Made by a program: the position numbers and the translations under genes
The notes under the pieces: model-generated
What the model was told of the DNA's origin: nothing
The model's database searches: none
The model's input: only the letters and a program-made list of their open reading frames with translations
From: Aliiroseovarius sp. Z3
Lineage (GTDB): Bacteria > Pseudomonadota > Alphaproteobacteria > Rhodobacterales > Rhodobacteraceae
Direction of reading: 5' to 3'
NCBI RefSeq assembly: GCF_029105185.1
Contig: NZ_JAFMZK010000002.1
Span: 248,001 to 312,000, forward strand
Length of the DNA stretch: 64,000 bases
In this document: piece by piece, positions 8,374 through 17,080 of the stretch
How the letters are laid out: the number at the start of each line of letters is the position of its first letter
Position numbering within the stretch: the first letter of the stretch is position 1

Positions 8374-9603
8374 TCAGTCGCGGTATTTGCTCAGAAGCAT
8401 TGAGCCATTGGTCCCGCCGAACCCGAAACTGTTGGTCATCACCGTGTCCAGCCCCGCATTCTCAACCAGCGAGGTTGCAATCTCGCCTTCATTGATCGCA
8501 GGGTCCAGGTTTTCTACGTTGATCGACGGTGCGATGAAGTCGTTTTCCAGCATCAGAAGGCAATAGACCGCTTCCTGTGCACCCGTGGCGCCCTGGCTGT
8601 GTCCGGTCATCGACTTGGTCGAACTGATAACAGGCGTCGACCCTTCGCCAAAGACCCGGCGCACGGCTTCCACTTCTCCGACATCGCCAACGGGGGTCGA
8701 GGTGCCATGAGCGTTGATATATCCCACTTTTCGATCCTCGGGCAGGGTTTGCAGGGCCAGCCGCATGGCGCGCTCACCCCCCTCGCCGGACGGGGCCACC
8801 ATGTCGTGGCCGTCCGAAGTGGCTGCATAGCCCGTGACCTCGGCATATATCTTTGCGCCGCGCGCCTTGGCGTGCTCAAGCTCTTCAAGCACCAGGATCG
8901 CCCCGCCACCGCCGATGACGAACCCGTCGCGATCCGCGTCGAACGCCCGCGACGCTTTGTCGGGTGTTTCATTGTATTTTGACGACATCGCACCCATCGC
9001 GTCGAACAGGCAGGACAGCGTCCAGTCCAGTTCTTCGCCACCACCGGCGAACATTACGTCCTGCTTGCCCATCATGATCTGTTCGGCCGCGTTTCCAATA
9101 CAGTGCAGCGATGTCGAGCAAGCCGAGGTGATGGAATAGTTGATCCCTTTGATCTTGAACGCGGTCGCAAGGTTTGCCGAAATCGTCGACCCCATGCATT
9201 TTGGCACTGCAAACGGACCAATCCGCTTGGTCGCGCCCGTTTCCAACGCCGTTTGATGCGCAGCAAACATTGCACTGGTCGACGGGCCACCAGAGCCAGC
9301 CACCAAGCCGGTGCGCGGGTTCACGATGTCATCTTCGCCAAGCCCCGCATCGGCAATCGCCTGGGTCATAGCGATATGCGCATAGGCGGCACCCGGCCCC
9401 ATGAACCGAAGCGTGCGCTTGTCCACATGGGCGGCAATGTCGATATTCGGCATGCCCGCAATCTGGCTGCGGAACCCGTGATCGACCATGTCCTGATTGG
9501 CGGTAATGCCGGACTTGCCAGCCTTAAGCGAGGCCAGGACCTCGTCCTTGTTGTTCCCGATGGCCGAGACAATGCCCAGACCGGTAACGACGACACGACG
9601 CAT
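8374..9603 (-). CDS. fabB: 3-oxoacyl-[acyl-carrier-protein] synthase I
   Basis: FabB, 409 residues, the condensing enzyme that with FabA directs unsaturated fatty acid synthesis. The catalytic triad motifs are clear: nucleophile C162 in ACSTSLH, and the two histidines in [11 protein letters not shown] and SMTGHSQGA. FabB rather than FabF is favoured by the fabA partner in the same operon and by the STPVGD form. The true start is 9603 (MRRVVVTG), preceded by GGGAGG; an open frame extending 61 codons further upstream is non-coding. Confidence 0.96.
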   Translation of the reverse strand: MRRVVVTGLGIVSAIGNNKDEVLASLKAGKSGITANQDMVDHGFRSQIAGMPNIDIAAHVDKRTLRFMGPGAAYAHIAMTQAIADAGLGEDDIVNPRTGLVAGSGGPSTSAMFAAHQTALETGATKRIGPFAVPKCMGSTISANLATAFKIKGINYSITSACSTSLHCIGNAAEQIMMGKQDVMFAGGGEELDWTLSCLFDAMGAMSSKYNETPDKASRAFDADRDGFVIGGGGAILVLEELEHAKARGAKIYAEVTGYAATSDGHDMVAPSGEGGERAMRLALQTLPEDRKVGYINAHGTSTPVGDVGEVEAVRRVFGEGSTPVISSTKSMTGHSQGATGAQEAVYCLLMLENDFIAPSINVENLDPAINEGEIATSLVENAGLDTVMTNSFGFGGTNGSMLLSKYRD

Positions 9604-9683
9604 GCGTGGCCTCCCTTGAAAACGTTCAATTCTTAGTAGGGGATTGGTGGGGGTGGTGCAAGGCGGGAAGGTGGAGGGTTCGA

Positions 9684-10340
9684 TCAGTTCGGCGTTCCTG
9701 ATGCCCCTTCTTTCTGAGCTTTTTTCCGCGCTTCGTACTGCTCCCAAACATGGATGCGACCCTTCTGTCGCGCATCTGCCAGCCACATTTTCTTCCGCGC
9801 GTTCTCGACTTCCAGAGGGCGATACTTCCCGCCCGAGAATTTTGGCCAGTCAATGGCCAGCCCAGCCTTGACCATCTCCGCAGACAAATCACGGCCATCG
9901 GGCAAGTAGCATTTGGCAACCGTACGCCCGTGGTCATCTTCGTCTGTGATGACGGCGCGGACTGTTTGCCCCTTGCACAGACCTACCAGCTCCCATTTGG
10001 CTTTTTTGCCATGTGGATGGTTTGGCTCCGGCGCGTCGATGCCAAAAAGCCTGATCTGCGTTTTCTTGATTTTGATGGTGTCGCCATCGACGACATACGC
10101 GGGTCCGCTAACTTCGGTGTGCGGTTCGGCGGGATGGGCTTTTTCTGCATTGAAAGGCGCGCTTGTGACGGGCTTCTGTGGTGGTGCAGTGGTTGCTGCC
10201 CTTCCGGGAGCACTTTGCTTTCTTGGTGATGCAAACGTACGCCTAACATTTCTTTCGAAACGCCGTGCTTTACGATCAAGCCTTTGAGCGAAGATAACAA
10301 CGCCCAAAATCAGAAAAACAAGAGTGAGGAGTGTTTCCAT
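9684..10340 (-). CDS. Membrane-anchored thermonuclease (SNase-like)
   Basis: A 218-residue protein: one N-terminal hydrophobic helix (about 3-18), a basic/proline-rich linker to residue 75, then a staphylococcal-nuclease-like OB domain (about 80-200). All four canonical positions are kept: R97, D102 and E105 in [10 protein letters not shown] and R139 in DHGR, so it should be a Ca2+-dependent phosphodiesterase, probably periplasmic. The C-terminal tail is Lys/Glu-rich. It lies between fabA (35 nt) and fabB (80 nt) on the same strand, breaking the usual fabA-fabB pair. The Shine-Dalgarno is weak (AAGAGAG). Confidence 0.86.
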   Translation of the reverse strand: METLLTLVFLILGVVIFAQRLDRKARRFERNVRRTFASPRKQSAPGRAATTAPPQKPVTSAPFNAEKAHPAEPHTEVSGPAYVVDGDTIKIKKTQIRLFGIDAPEPNHPHGKKAKWELVGLCKGQTVRAVITDEDDHGRTVAKCYLPDGRDLSAEMVKAGLAIDWPKFSGGKYRPLEVENARKKMWLADARQKGRIHVWEQYEARKKAQKEGASGTPN

Positions 10341-10375
10341 CTCTCTTGTTTTCCTTTCTTTCAGCCAGGACTGCC

Positions 10376-10885
10376 TCAGCTCTCGCTCAGCGCGACCTTC
10401 ATGTCTTTCACCTGATAGATAACTTCTCCGTCCGCTTCCACAATCCCGTCAGCGACCCCCATGGTCAAACGCCGGGTTTGCACGGCCTTGGTGAAATCTA
10501 TCTTGTAGGTCAGCATCTTGCGATCCGGGCGCACCATGCCGGTCAGCTTGACCTCACCGACACCCAATGCATATCCGCGCCCCTGCCAGCCGCGCCAGCC
10601 CAGGTTGAAGCCGGTCAGTTGCCACAGGCCATCAAGCCCAAGACAACCGGGCATGATCGGGTTGCCAGGAAAGTGACAGTCAAAGAACCAGAGGTCGGGC
10701 GTGATATCGAATTCGGCAATCACATGGCCCTTGCCATGCGCGCCGCCATCACCGGAAATGTCGGTGATACGGTCCATCATCAACATCGGCGGGGCCGGAA
10801 GCTGTGCATTGCCAGGGCCGAACAAGTCCCCCTGTGCACATTTCAGAAGATCTTCCTTGTCGAAACTCGTCGGATAATCCGCCAT
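10376..10885 (-). CDS. fabA: 3-hydroxydecanoyl-[acyl-carrier-protein] dehydratase/isomerase
   Basis: FabA, 169 residues from the ATG at 10885. It dehydrates 3-hydroxydecanoyl-ACP and isomerises trans-2- to cis-3-decenoyl-ACP, the branch point to unsaturated fatty acids. Catalytic H71 and D85 sit in the hallmark stretch with [12 protein letters not shown] and [10 protein letters not shown]. The ATG is preceded at short spacing by GGAGG. In-frame codons upstream (to 10999) would add 38 non-homologous residues and are rejected. The gene is divergent from irr, sharing a 204-nt intergenic region, an arrangement common in this order. Confidence 0.96.
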   Translation of the reverse strand: MADYPTSFDKEDLLKCAQGDLFGPGNAQLPAPPMLMMDRITDISGDGGAHGKGHVIAEFDITPDLWFFDCHFPGNPIMPGCLGLDGLWQLTGFNLGWRGWQGRGYALGVGEVKLTGMVRPDRKMLTYKIDFTKAVQTRRLTMGVADGIVEADGEVIYQVKDMKVALSES

Positions 10886-11089
10886 TCCCTCCGCCCCATA
10901 TCTTGTGTTTTCCTTCCCTTCACCCTCTATCACCCGGCCCAAGCCCGACGCAAGGGCGGGCGAACGGTATGGCCGCGCGCGGCGCGGCAGCATAGCCACA
11001 CTGGCTGAGCAGAAAATATTGGCACTTTGGCACCTCTGGCCCTATATTCAGTATGCACTTTCGATCACAACGGACGAGACGGCGACCTG

Positions 11090-11506
11090 ATGGACCAAAA
11101 CGGCGACACAACCGAAGCGGCATGGCTGGCAAGCGCGGACCTTCGCCCGACCCGGCAACGGCTTGCTTTGGCACAGCTTCTGATTGGCGACGGGCGGCAT
11201 CGACACGTGACGGCGGAAAGCCTGTACGAGGCATCGCGCGACAGCGACGACCGGGTTTCACTTGCGACAGTCTACAACACCCTTCGTGTGTTTTCAGATG
11301 CCGGGCTTCTGCGCGAAATTACCGTGAATGGCGCGCGCAGCTATTTCGATACGAATGTCTCGAACCACCCGCATTTCTTCTGGGAGGATACAGAAGAACT
11401 GATGGATGCACCGGATGAAGACCTGAAGATTGCAAAACTTCCGGATGCCCCCAAGGGAACCGAGATTGCGAAAGTCGACGTGGTGATCCGGCTGCGTCGC
11501 AAATAA
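11090..11506 (+). CDS. irr: Iron response regulator, Fur family (Irr)
   Basis: A 138-residue Fur-superfamily repressor. The N-terminal winged helix (about 18-82) has the RPTRQR and SLATVYNTLRVF segments. The C-terminal dimerisation/metal domain is short and includes SNHPHFF (H93, H95), as in alphaproteobacterial Irr. It lacks the extra Cys-rich zinc site of classical Fur. Irr responds to heme status and represses iron-consuming or activates iron-uptake genes under limitation. The start at 11090 is chosen by homology length; the Shine-Dalgarno is poor. Divergent from fabA. Confidence 0.88.
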   Translation: MDQNGDTTEAAWLASADLRPTRQRLALAQLLIGDGRHRHVTAESLYEASRDSDDRVSLATVYNTLRVFSDAGLLREITVNGARSYFDTNVSNHPHFFWEDTEELMDAPDEDLKIAKLPDAPKGTEIAKVDVVIRLRRK

Positions 11507-11517
11507 CACCGCGCGCT

Positions 11518-11580
11518 GTTTCTTCTGGCTGAAAATATCCTGGGGTGAGGGGCAAAGCCCCTCGGGCGCGCGCTCTGGTT
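11518..11580. repeat. Intergenic hairpin repeat, copy A
   Basis: An AT-containing block (TTCTTCTGG..GAAAATATCCTGGGG) is followed by a perfect 7-bp hairpin, GAGGGGC-AAA-GCCCCTC at 11547-11563. The same block plus hairpin recurs at 20671-20740 and, inverted, at 51265-51326. This copy lies between the convergent irr and FKBP genes. Confidence 0.8.
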
Positions 11581-11591
11581 TTCATGGGGCC

Positions 11592-12020
11592 TCACGCGAC
11601 GCTGACGACTTCGAAATCGAAGATCAGCGTCTTGCCGGCCAGCGCGTGATTGGCGTCCAGCGTCACGCTTTCCTCGGTCAGTTCGGTCACGGTGACGGGA
11701 ACCGGCTGGCCTTGCTGCCCGGTCATCTGAAGTTGCAGCCCGACCTCAAGCGGAATTTCCGCCGGAATATCACCGCGCGGCACTTCCAGAAGCGCTTCCT
11801 CCTGACGGTGTCCATAGGCCTCTTCCGGGGCGATGGTGACTTTCTTCTTCTCGCCAACGGTCATACCGGGCAGGGCCTTGTCCAGTCCGGGAATAATCAT
11901 GCCGGATCCGACTGTAAATTCCAGTGGATCGCGACCTTCGGAACTGTCGAAGACCGTGCCGTCTTCAAGTGTCCCAGTGTAGTGAATGCGCACAGTTGCG
12001 CCGGATGTGACTTCGGTCAT
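11592..12020 (-). CDS. FKBP-type peptidyl-prolyl cis-trans isomerase (SlyD/SlpA-like)
   Basis: A 142-residue protein with the bipartite SlyD/SlpA arrangement: an FKBP half (residues 1-65, with VRIHYTGTLEDGTVFDSS and GMIIPGLDKALPGM) interrupted by the insert-in-flap domain (about 70-120), after which the strand ending FDFEVVSVA closes the FKBP fold. It assists proline-limited folding, probably of cytosolic proteins. It lacks the His/Cys-rich nickel-binding tail of E. coli SlyD, so it is closer to SlpA. GAGG precedes the ATG. Convergent with irr. Confidence 0.92.
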   Translation of the reverse strand: MTEVTSGATVRIHYTGTLEDGTVFDSSEGRDPLEFTVGSGMIIPGLDKALPGMTVGEKKKVTIAPEEAYGHRQEEALLEVPRGDIPAEIPLEVGLQLQMTGQQGQPVPVTVTELTEESVTLDANHALAGKTLIFDFEVVSVA

Positions 12021-12137
12021 GAATGCCTCGTGATGTATGGGGATTGATGGACGAGGCCGCTTTCTCAGCAGGTGCTCGTATGATGGGCAGACCCTAAAGG
12101 ATTGGGGCTGGATGTAAAGGGAGGCACCTTCGCGGGC

Positions 12138-13010
12138 TTAAAACCACTGTCCCGGTTCCATCAACCCAAGGTCCAAAAGCTGTTGTGACGTCCACTCGAA
12201 TGGGGTCGAGTTGTGCCATTTGAAGGTGGATATCTCGAAGGTCGATCCTGCATTGGATTTCAACGCCTTGGCGGTTCTGAAGCTCGCGATCGAAACGGTG
12301 ATGTTGTTATGCCAGGGGCAGGCATAGGTGTTGTATTCTTCATCACTGAACGTGTGATCGGGCCTCAGCTTCAAGCCCTTCTTCGCGCGAAAGATTGAGA
12401 TTCGGTCGATCTTCCGCCGCGCGGGTGGGATGTGTTCCTCGAACCGCCAGCGCAGCCCACCAAAGAAATCCAACTGGCGCTCGCGCGGGTTGCCGTCGCC
12501 ATCCGGGCGGCCCAAAGCATAATAGCCGGACTTGTCCAGATACGCGTGATCAAGGGATACCGCGTCGCGATGCGTTGTCAGATCATCGGCGTAAAGGTCC
12601 ACAACATAGGTCAAAACGGCGTCACGGCGTTCTTCTGTGTGGAAGGCCAGAAGCTCTCCGATCGACCGGGTTTCGCAGAACGGATAGAACAGGTATTCGG
12701 CGTTGAAACAGTAATAGAGCCAGATGCCGGGGGCGGCGTCGATGACCTTGTTGACGGCATGTTCCACGGCACCGTCGCGTGCGACGGCATAGGGGATGCG
12801 GTGGATCGTATTCTCCAACGCAGCGGGCAAGTCCAGCACGTCGGGCGCGAGCACCAGAATTTCAATGAAACCTGCGTTCTGATGGTGAGTGATGGTGCTT
12901 TCGACCTCGACCAGATCCTCGACAAAGATCATCGCGACAGGGCCTTTTGCCAGCGCCTTGGCGCCGGTGCTCAGGAAATCTGTCAGGCCATCATAGCGCA
13001 TCGCGTCCAC
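12138..13010 (-). CDS. Glycosyltransferase family 2-like protein
   Basis: A 290-residue soluble protein. The IEILVLAPD strand and the region with IWLYYCFNAEYLFYP followed by a ..LTYVVDLYADD segment look like the GT2-type 'Glyco_tranf_2_4' proteins of roseobacters. The usual D-x-D metal site would fall at NAE here, so catalytic competence is uncertain. The C-terminal block FKWHNSTPFEWTSQQLLDLGL looks conserved but I attach no function to it. The start is either GTG 13010 or ATG 13001. It is divergent from miaB. The assignment is tentative; the reading frame itself is secure. Confidence 0.6.
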   Translation of the reverse strand: MDAMRYDGLTDFLSTGAKALAKGPVAMIFVEDLVEVESTITHHQNAGFIEILVLAPDVLDLPAALENTIHRIPYAVARDGAVEHAVNKVIDAAPGIWLYYCFNAEYLFYPFCETRSIGELLAFHTEERRDAVLTYVVDLYADDLTTHRDAVSLDHAYLDKSGYYALGRPDGDGNPRERQLDFFGGLRWRFEEHIPPARRKIDRISIFRAKKGLKLRPDHTFSDEEYNTYACPWHNNITVSIASFRTAKALKSNAGSTFEISTFKWHNSTPFEWTSQQLLDLGLMEPGQWF

Positions 13011-13148
13011 TTCCCATCCGCAAGATTCTGCGGCGTTTGCGCCAAAATGCTATGAAATCAAAGCCTTTTGCAAGCGTTGCGGCGTGATCCGCTTTGCTAT
13101 AGGACACGGGACCTGATCCAAAGCCTTATCCAGCAGGAAATGCGCGTC

Positions 13149-14480
13149 ATGTCCGACCCGAAGAAACTCTTTATTCGCACCTATGGCTGCCAGATGAATG
13201 TCTATGACAGCGAACGCATGGCCGAGGCGCTGGGGGCGGACGGGTATGTGCAAACCGATACGCCCGACGATGCGGACATGATCCTGCTGAACACCTGCCA
13301 CATCCGCGAAAAAGCCGCCGAGAAGGTCTATTCCGAGCTGGGCCGCTTCAAAGGGTTGAAGGCCGACAAGCCTGACCTCAAAATCGGCGTGGCCGGTTGC
13401 GTCGCTCAGGCCGAGGGTGAAGAGATCATGCGCCGTCAGCCGCTGGTCGATCTGGTGGTCGGGCCGCAGACCTATCACCGTCTGCCACAGATGATGGAAC
13501 AGGTGGCGAAGGGCGAAAAGGCGCTGGACACCGATTTCCCGGAAGAAGACAAGTTTGAACATCTGCCGGTGCGGCATGGGGCAAAGAAAGCCGCGCGCAA
13601 CCCGTCGGCGTTCCTGACTGTTCAGGAAGGTTGCGACAAATTCTGTGCCTTCTGTGTGGTTCCCTATACCCGCGGGGCCGAGGTCAGCCGCCCGGTTGAC
13701 CGCATCCTGCGCGAAGCCCGTGATCTGGTCGAACGCGGTGTGCGCGAAATCACGCTTTTGGGCCAGAACGTCAACGCCTATCACGGTGCGGGCGAGGGGG
13801 GCGATTGGTCACTTGCCAGGCTCATTTGGGCACTCAATGACGTGGATGGGCTGGAACGCATCCGCTTCACCACCTCGCACCCCAACGACATGAGCGATGA
13901 CCTGATCGAGGCACATGGGACATGTGCCAAGCTGATGCCCTATCTGCACCTGCCGGTTCAGTCCGGGTCTGACAAGATTCTGAAGCGGATGAACCGCAGC
14001 CACACGGCGGACAGCTATCTGCGCCTGATCGAGCGTATCCGCGAAGCGCGTCCCGATATTCTGCTGTCAGGTGATTTTATCGTCGGGTTCCCTGAAGAAG
14101 ACGATCAGGATTTCGAGGATACGATGTCCCTGATCCGCGAAGTGAACTATGGACAGGCTTACAGCTTCAAATATTCGACCCGCCCCGGCACGCCTGCTGC
14201 CGAACGGGCGCTGGTGGATGATGCGGTTGCGACGGATCGTCTGTACCGGTTGCAAGCGTTGCTGACTGACCAACAGCGTGCCGTTCAACAGGCCATGGTT
14301 GGGAAAGAGGTTGGTGTGCTGTTTGAAAAGAAAGGTCGGCTTGAAGGGCAGATGGTTGGCAAGTCCGATCACCTGCATGCCGTGCATGTTCAGGCCCCTG
14401 ATGGGCAGGTCGGCGAGCTTCGGCGCGTTCGGATCGTGGACAGCAGCACCAATTCGCTGGCGGGCGAGCTGGTCGGTTAG
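13149..14480 (+). CDS. miaB: tRNA-2-methylthio-N6-dimethylallyladenosine synthase
   Basis: MiaB, 443 residues. It methylthiolates position 2 of i6A37 in tRNAs reading UNN codons. Domain order: N-terminal MTTase domain with the [4Fe-4S] cysteines (C14 in YGCQMN, then NTCHIREK and AGCVAQ), radical-SAM core with C162-x3-C166-x2-C169 (CDKFCAFC), and a C-terminal TRAM domain (about 375-440). Start 13149 has AGGAA 9 nt upstream; in-frame codons further upstream are ignored. It heads a plus-strand group with phoH and ybeY, an order widely conserved in alphaproteobacteria. Confidence 0.96.
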   Translation: MSDPKKLFIRTYGCQMNVYDSERMAEALGADGYVQTDTPDDADMILLNTCHIREKAAEKVYSELGRFKGLKADKPDLKIGVAGCVAQAEGEEIMRRQPLVDLVVGPQTYHRLPQMMEQVAKGEKALDTDFPEEDKFEHLPVRHGAKKAARNPSAFLTVQEGCDKFCAFCVVPYTRGAEVSRPVDRILREARDLVERGVREITLLGQNVNAYHGAGEGGDWSLARLIWALNDVDGLERIRFTTSHPNDMSDDLIEAHGTCAKLMPYLHLPVQSGSDKILKRMNRSHTADSYLRLIERIREARPDILLSGDFIVGFPEEDDQDFEDTMSLIREVNYGQAYSFKYSTRPGTPAAERALVDDAVATDRLYRLQALLTDQQRAVQQAMVGKEVGVLFEKKGRLEGQMVGKSDHLHAVHVQAPDGQVGELRRVRIVDSSTNSLAGELVG

Positions 14481-14518
14481 AAATCTGCCCTAATTGTATC
14501 GAATTCGTGAAGATTTCC

Positions 14519-14541
14519 GAAGGGGGCTTGCGCCCGCCTTC
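14519..14541 (+). terminator. Possible stem-loop after miaB
   Basis: GAAGGGGGC-TTGC-GCCCGCCTTC forms a 9-bp hairpin with one bulged G. No T-run follows, so it may only attenuate or stabilise the miaB 3' end. Confidence 0.3.
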
Positions 14542-14587
14542 TGCACTTGGCACCATCATCTTGTAGGATCAGACCAGGAGACCCCTA

Positions 14588-15640
14588 TTGGGATTTGAAA
14601 ATCTGAGCGCGGCGCCCGACGCCTCGACCGCCGAAGAAGCGCTGCTTGAATTTCCCGACAACCGCCTGTTGATAGATTTGTGCGGTGAGTTTGACCGAAA
14701 CCTGACCCATATCGAAAGCCATCTGGGCGTGCAGATCGTGCGGCGCGGCAATCAGCTTGCGGTGTTCGGCGAGGCCAGCGCACGCACCAAGGCGGTCGAG
14801 GTCTTGCAGGCCATGTATCAGCGCCTGGAAAGCGGCAAGGGGATCGAACCGGGCGACATCGACGCCGAGATTCGCATGGGCGGTTCGGACGAAGGCACCG
14901 GCACCCGCGACGGTGACCAGATGGAGATGTTCAAGGGCGGCGCGGTCGAGATCAAGACCCGCAAGAAAACCGTTGAACCCCGCACCGAGGCGCAGAAAGC
15001 CTATGTTCAGAACCTGTTTCAGAACGAATTGGCCTTCGGCATTGGCCCGGCGGGCACCGGCAAGACCTATCTGGCGGTTGCGGTCGGGGTGAACATGTTT
15101 CTGGGCGGGCATGTGGACCGCCTGATCCTGAGCCGTCCGGCAGTCGAGGCGGGCGAAAAGCTGGGCTATCTGCCCGGCGACATGAAGGATAAGGTCGATC
15201 CTTACATGCAGCCGCTTTATGACGCGCTGAACGATTTTCTGCCCGGCAAGCAGGTGGCCAAGCTGATCGAAGAGAAGCGGATCGAAATTGCGCCTCTGGC
15301 CTTCATGCGTGGGCGAACCTTGTCCAACGCCTATGTTGTGCTGGACGAGGCGCAGAATGCCACCACCATGCAGATGAAGATGTTCCTGACCCGTCTGGGT
15401 GAAGGGTCGCGGATGGTCATCACCGGTGACCGCACGCAGATTGACCTGCCGCGCGGCGTGGACAGCGGGTTGCGCGATGCCGAAGGATTGCTGAAGGGCA
15501 TCGACCAGATCGCGTTCAATTATTTCACGTCGAAAGACGTGGTGCGCCACCCGCTGGTTGCCAAGATTATCGAGGCTTATGACGACGCAGCGCAAAAGGC
15601 GATGGCCAAGAAAGCCGAGCGCGAGCAGCGCGACCGCTGA
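14588..15640 (+). CDS. PhoH-like ATPase (YbeZ)
   Basis: A 350-residue PhoH-family P-loop NTPase. Walker A is GPAGTGKT (about residues 155-162), Walker B is VVLDEAQN, and the ITGDRTQID sensor follows. An N-terminal extension with a small RNA-binding-like alpha/beta region (about 35-100) matches YbeZ. Its usual partner YbeY is encoded 1 nt downstream, and the pair acts in rRNA processing and RNA quality control. Translation starts at TTG 14588: no ATG fits, and AGGAG lies about 7 nt before the TTG. The rare start codon may hold down expression. Confidence 0.94.
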   Translation: MGFENLSAAPDASTAEEALLEFPDNRLLIDLCGEFDRNLTHIESHLGVQIVRRGNQLAVFGEASARTKAVEVLQAMYQRLESGKGIEPGDIDAEIRMGGSDEGTGTRDGDQMEMFKGGAVEIKTRKKTVEPRTEAQKAYVQNLFQNELAFGIGPAGTGKTYLAVAVGVNMFLGGHVDRLILSRPAVEAGEKLGYLPGDMKDKVDPYMQPLYDALNDFLPGKQVAKLIEEKRIEIAPLAFMRGRTLSNAYVVLDEAQNATTMQMKMFLTRLGEGSRMVITGDRTQIDLPRGVDSGLRDAEGLLKGIDQIAFNYFTSKDVVRHPLVAKIIEAYDDAAQKAMAKKAEREQRDR

Positions 15641-15641
15641 C

Positions 15642-16133
15642 ATGAATGTCGATTTGGTGATCGAAGATGAACGCTGGGCGGCGTTGGATTTGGGCCTTCT
15701 GGCTGGTCAGGCCGCACAGATCGTGGCCGATCATCTTGCCCTGACACCGCCGGACGGGCAGGGGTTTGAGATCAGCCTGCTGGCCTGTGACGATGCGCGG
15801 ATCGCTGCGCTTAACGCTGACTTTCGCGACAAACCTTTGCCGACCAACGTATTGTCCTGGCCATCAGAAGATCGTGCGCCCGACAAGCCGGGCGGCGCAC
15901 CGCGTCCGCCATCGGACCCCGAGCTGGGCGACATCGCCATTGCATATGAAACGTGTCAGCGCGAAGCTGTTGCTCAGGATAAGAAATTCCCCGCTCATGT
16001 GACACATTTATTGGTGCATGGGATGTTGCATCTGTTGGGTTATGATCACATAGACGACAAAGATGCGGCCCTGATGGAGGGGTTGGAGGTTGAAATCCTT
16101 GGCAAGATGAGCATTTCAAACCCATATATTTAA
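15642..16133 (+). CDS. ybeY: Endoribonuclease YbeY (rRNA maturation)
   Basis: A 163-residue zinc-dependent endoribonuclease involved in 16S rRNA 3'-end maturation and 70S quality control. The signature HGMLHLLGYDH carries the zinc histidines H126, H130 and H136. The start at 15642 is one nucleotide after the phoH stop, so the pair is almost certainly co-translated. A short Pro/Gly-rich insertion (about 75-92) precedes the conserved GDIAI strand. corC follows 38 nt later. Confidence 0.95.
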   Translation: MNVDLVIEDERWAALDLGLLAGQAAQIVADHLALTPPDGQGFEISLLACDDARIAALNADFRDKPLPTNVLSWPSEDRAPDKPGGAPRPPSDPELGDIAIAYETCQREAVAQDKKFPAHVTHLLVHGMLHLLGYDHIDDKDAALMEGLEVEILGKMSISNPYI

Positions 16134-16171
16134 CAAACAGCGCCATTTTGCGCGAATATGGAAAAGGAAAG

Positions 16172-17080
16172 ATGGGCGACACCGAAGACGGTTCTTCTAA
16201 GGCAGCGCAAAGCGCGCCAAGTGAAACCGAAAGTAGCAGGACCGGTTTTTTCGGTCGTATTGTCGGGGCGCTCAGCCCGTCGGATACGGTGAGCGAGCCT
16301 CCATTGAACGCACCCGCCGTCACATACGGCGTATCCCCACTTGTCACACCGGGCATGATGAACCTGCGCCGTATGCGGGTCGAAGATGTCATGGTCCCCA
16401 AGGCCGAGATCGTCTCGGCCCCGGTGGACATAGAAAAAGACGACCTCGTTGCGTTGTTTCGTGAAAGCGGGCTGACCCGATTGCCGGTGTTTGACGGCAC
16501 GCTGGACACGCCGAACGGGATGGTTCACCTGAAAGACCTTGCTCTGAACTATGGGTTCAATGGCGCGGTGGATGCGAAGGCCACGGATTTTGCATTGCGT
16601 AAACTGTTGCGCCCGCTTCTTTATGCGCCACCGTCGATGCCGATCGGCGTGCTGCTGCAAAAGATGCAAACCGACCGGATCCATATGGCGTTGGTCATTG
16701 ATGAATATGGCGGCGTCGATGGGCTGGTGACCATCGAAGACCTGATCGAACAGGTGATTGGCGAGATCGAGGACGAACACGATCTTGAAGAAGGTGCGCT
16801 GTGGGTCGAAGAGAAACCGGGCTGCTATCTTGCCGAAGCCAAGACCCCGCTGGACGAGTTCGAGGCAGAGATTGGCGTTGACCTGTCCGGCGAGGATATC
16901 GACGACGAAGAGGTCGACACCCTGGGCGGGTTGGTTTTTGTTCTGTCGGGCCACGTGCCTGCGCGCGGCGAGGTGATTGCCCACCCGGCTGGCCCTGAGA
17001 TCGAAGTTGTCGATGCCGACCCGCGCCGGATCAAGCGCTTGCGTGTTCGAGTCTCATCTAAATCTGATGACCAAGCGTAG
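16172..17080 (+). CDS. corC: CorC/HlyC-type CBS-domain protein
   Basis: A 302-residue soluble protein: two CBS motifs (about 70-195, including VMVPKAEI and [30 protein letters not shown] split across the second repeat) followed by a CorC_HlyC transporter-associated domain (about 210-290). Family members modulate Mg2+/Co2+ efflux or bind adenosine nucleotides; the local role is inferred. ATG 16172 is chosen because AGGAA lies at 16165-16169; a TTG at 16148 is rejected. The ybeY-corC-lnt order is conserved in many proteobacteria. Its 3' end overlaps lnt by 14 nt. Confidence 0.92.
   Translation: MGDTEDGSSKAAQSAPSETESSRTGFFGRIVGALSPSDTVSEPPLNAPAVTYGVSPLVTPGMMNLRRMRVEDVMVPKAEIVSAPVDIEKDDLVALFRESGLTRLPVFDGTLDTPNGMVHLKDLALNYGFNGAVDAKATDFALRKLLRPLLYAPPSMPIGVLLQKMQTDRIHMALVIDEYGGVDGLVTIEDLIEQVIGEIEDEHDLEEGALWVEEKPGCYLAEAKTPLDEFEAEIGVDLSGEDIDDEEVDTLGGLVFVLSGHVPARGEVIAHPAGPEIEVVDADPRRIKRLRVRVSSKSDDQA

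Noticed and set aside
9604-9786. N-terminal extension of FabB by 61 residues
   Set aside because: The extension is not homologous, overlaps the thermonuclease gene, and a GGGAGG site marks the internal ATG at 9603.
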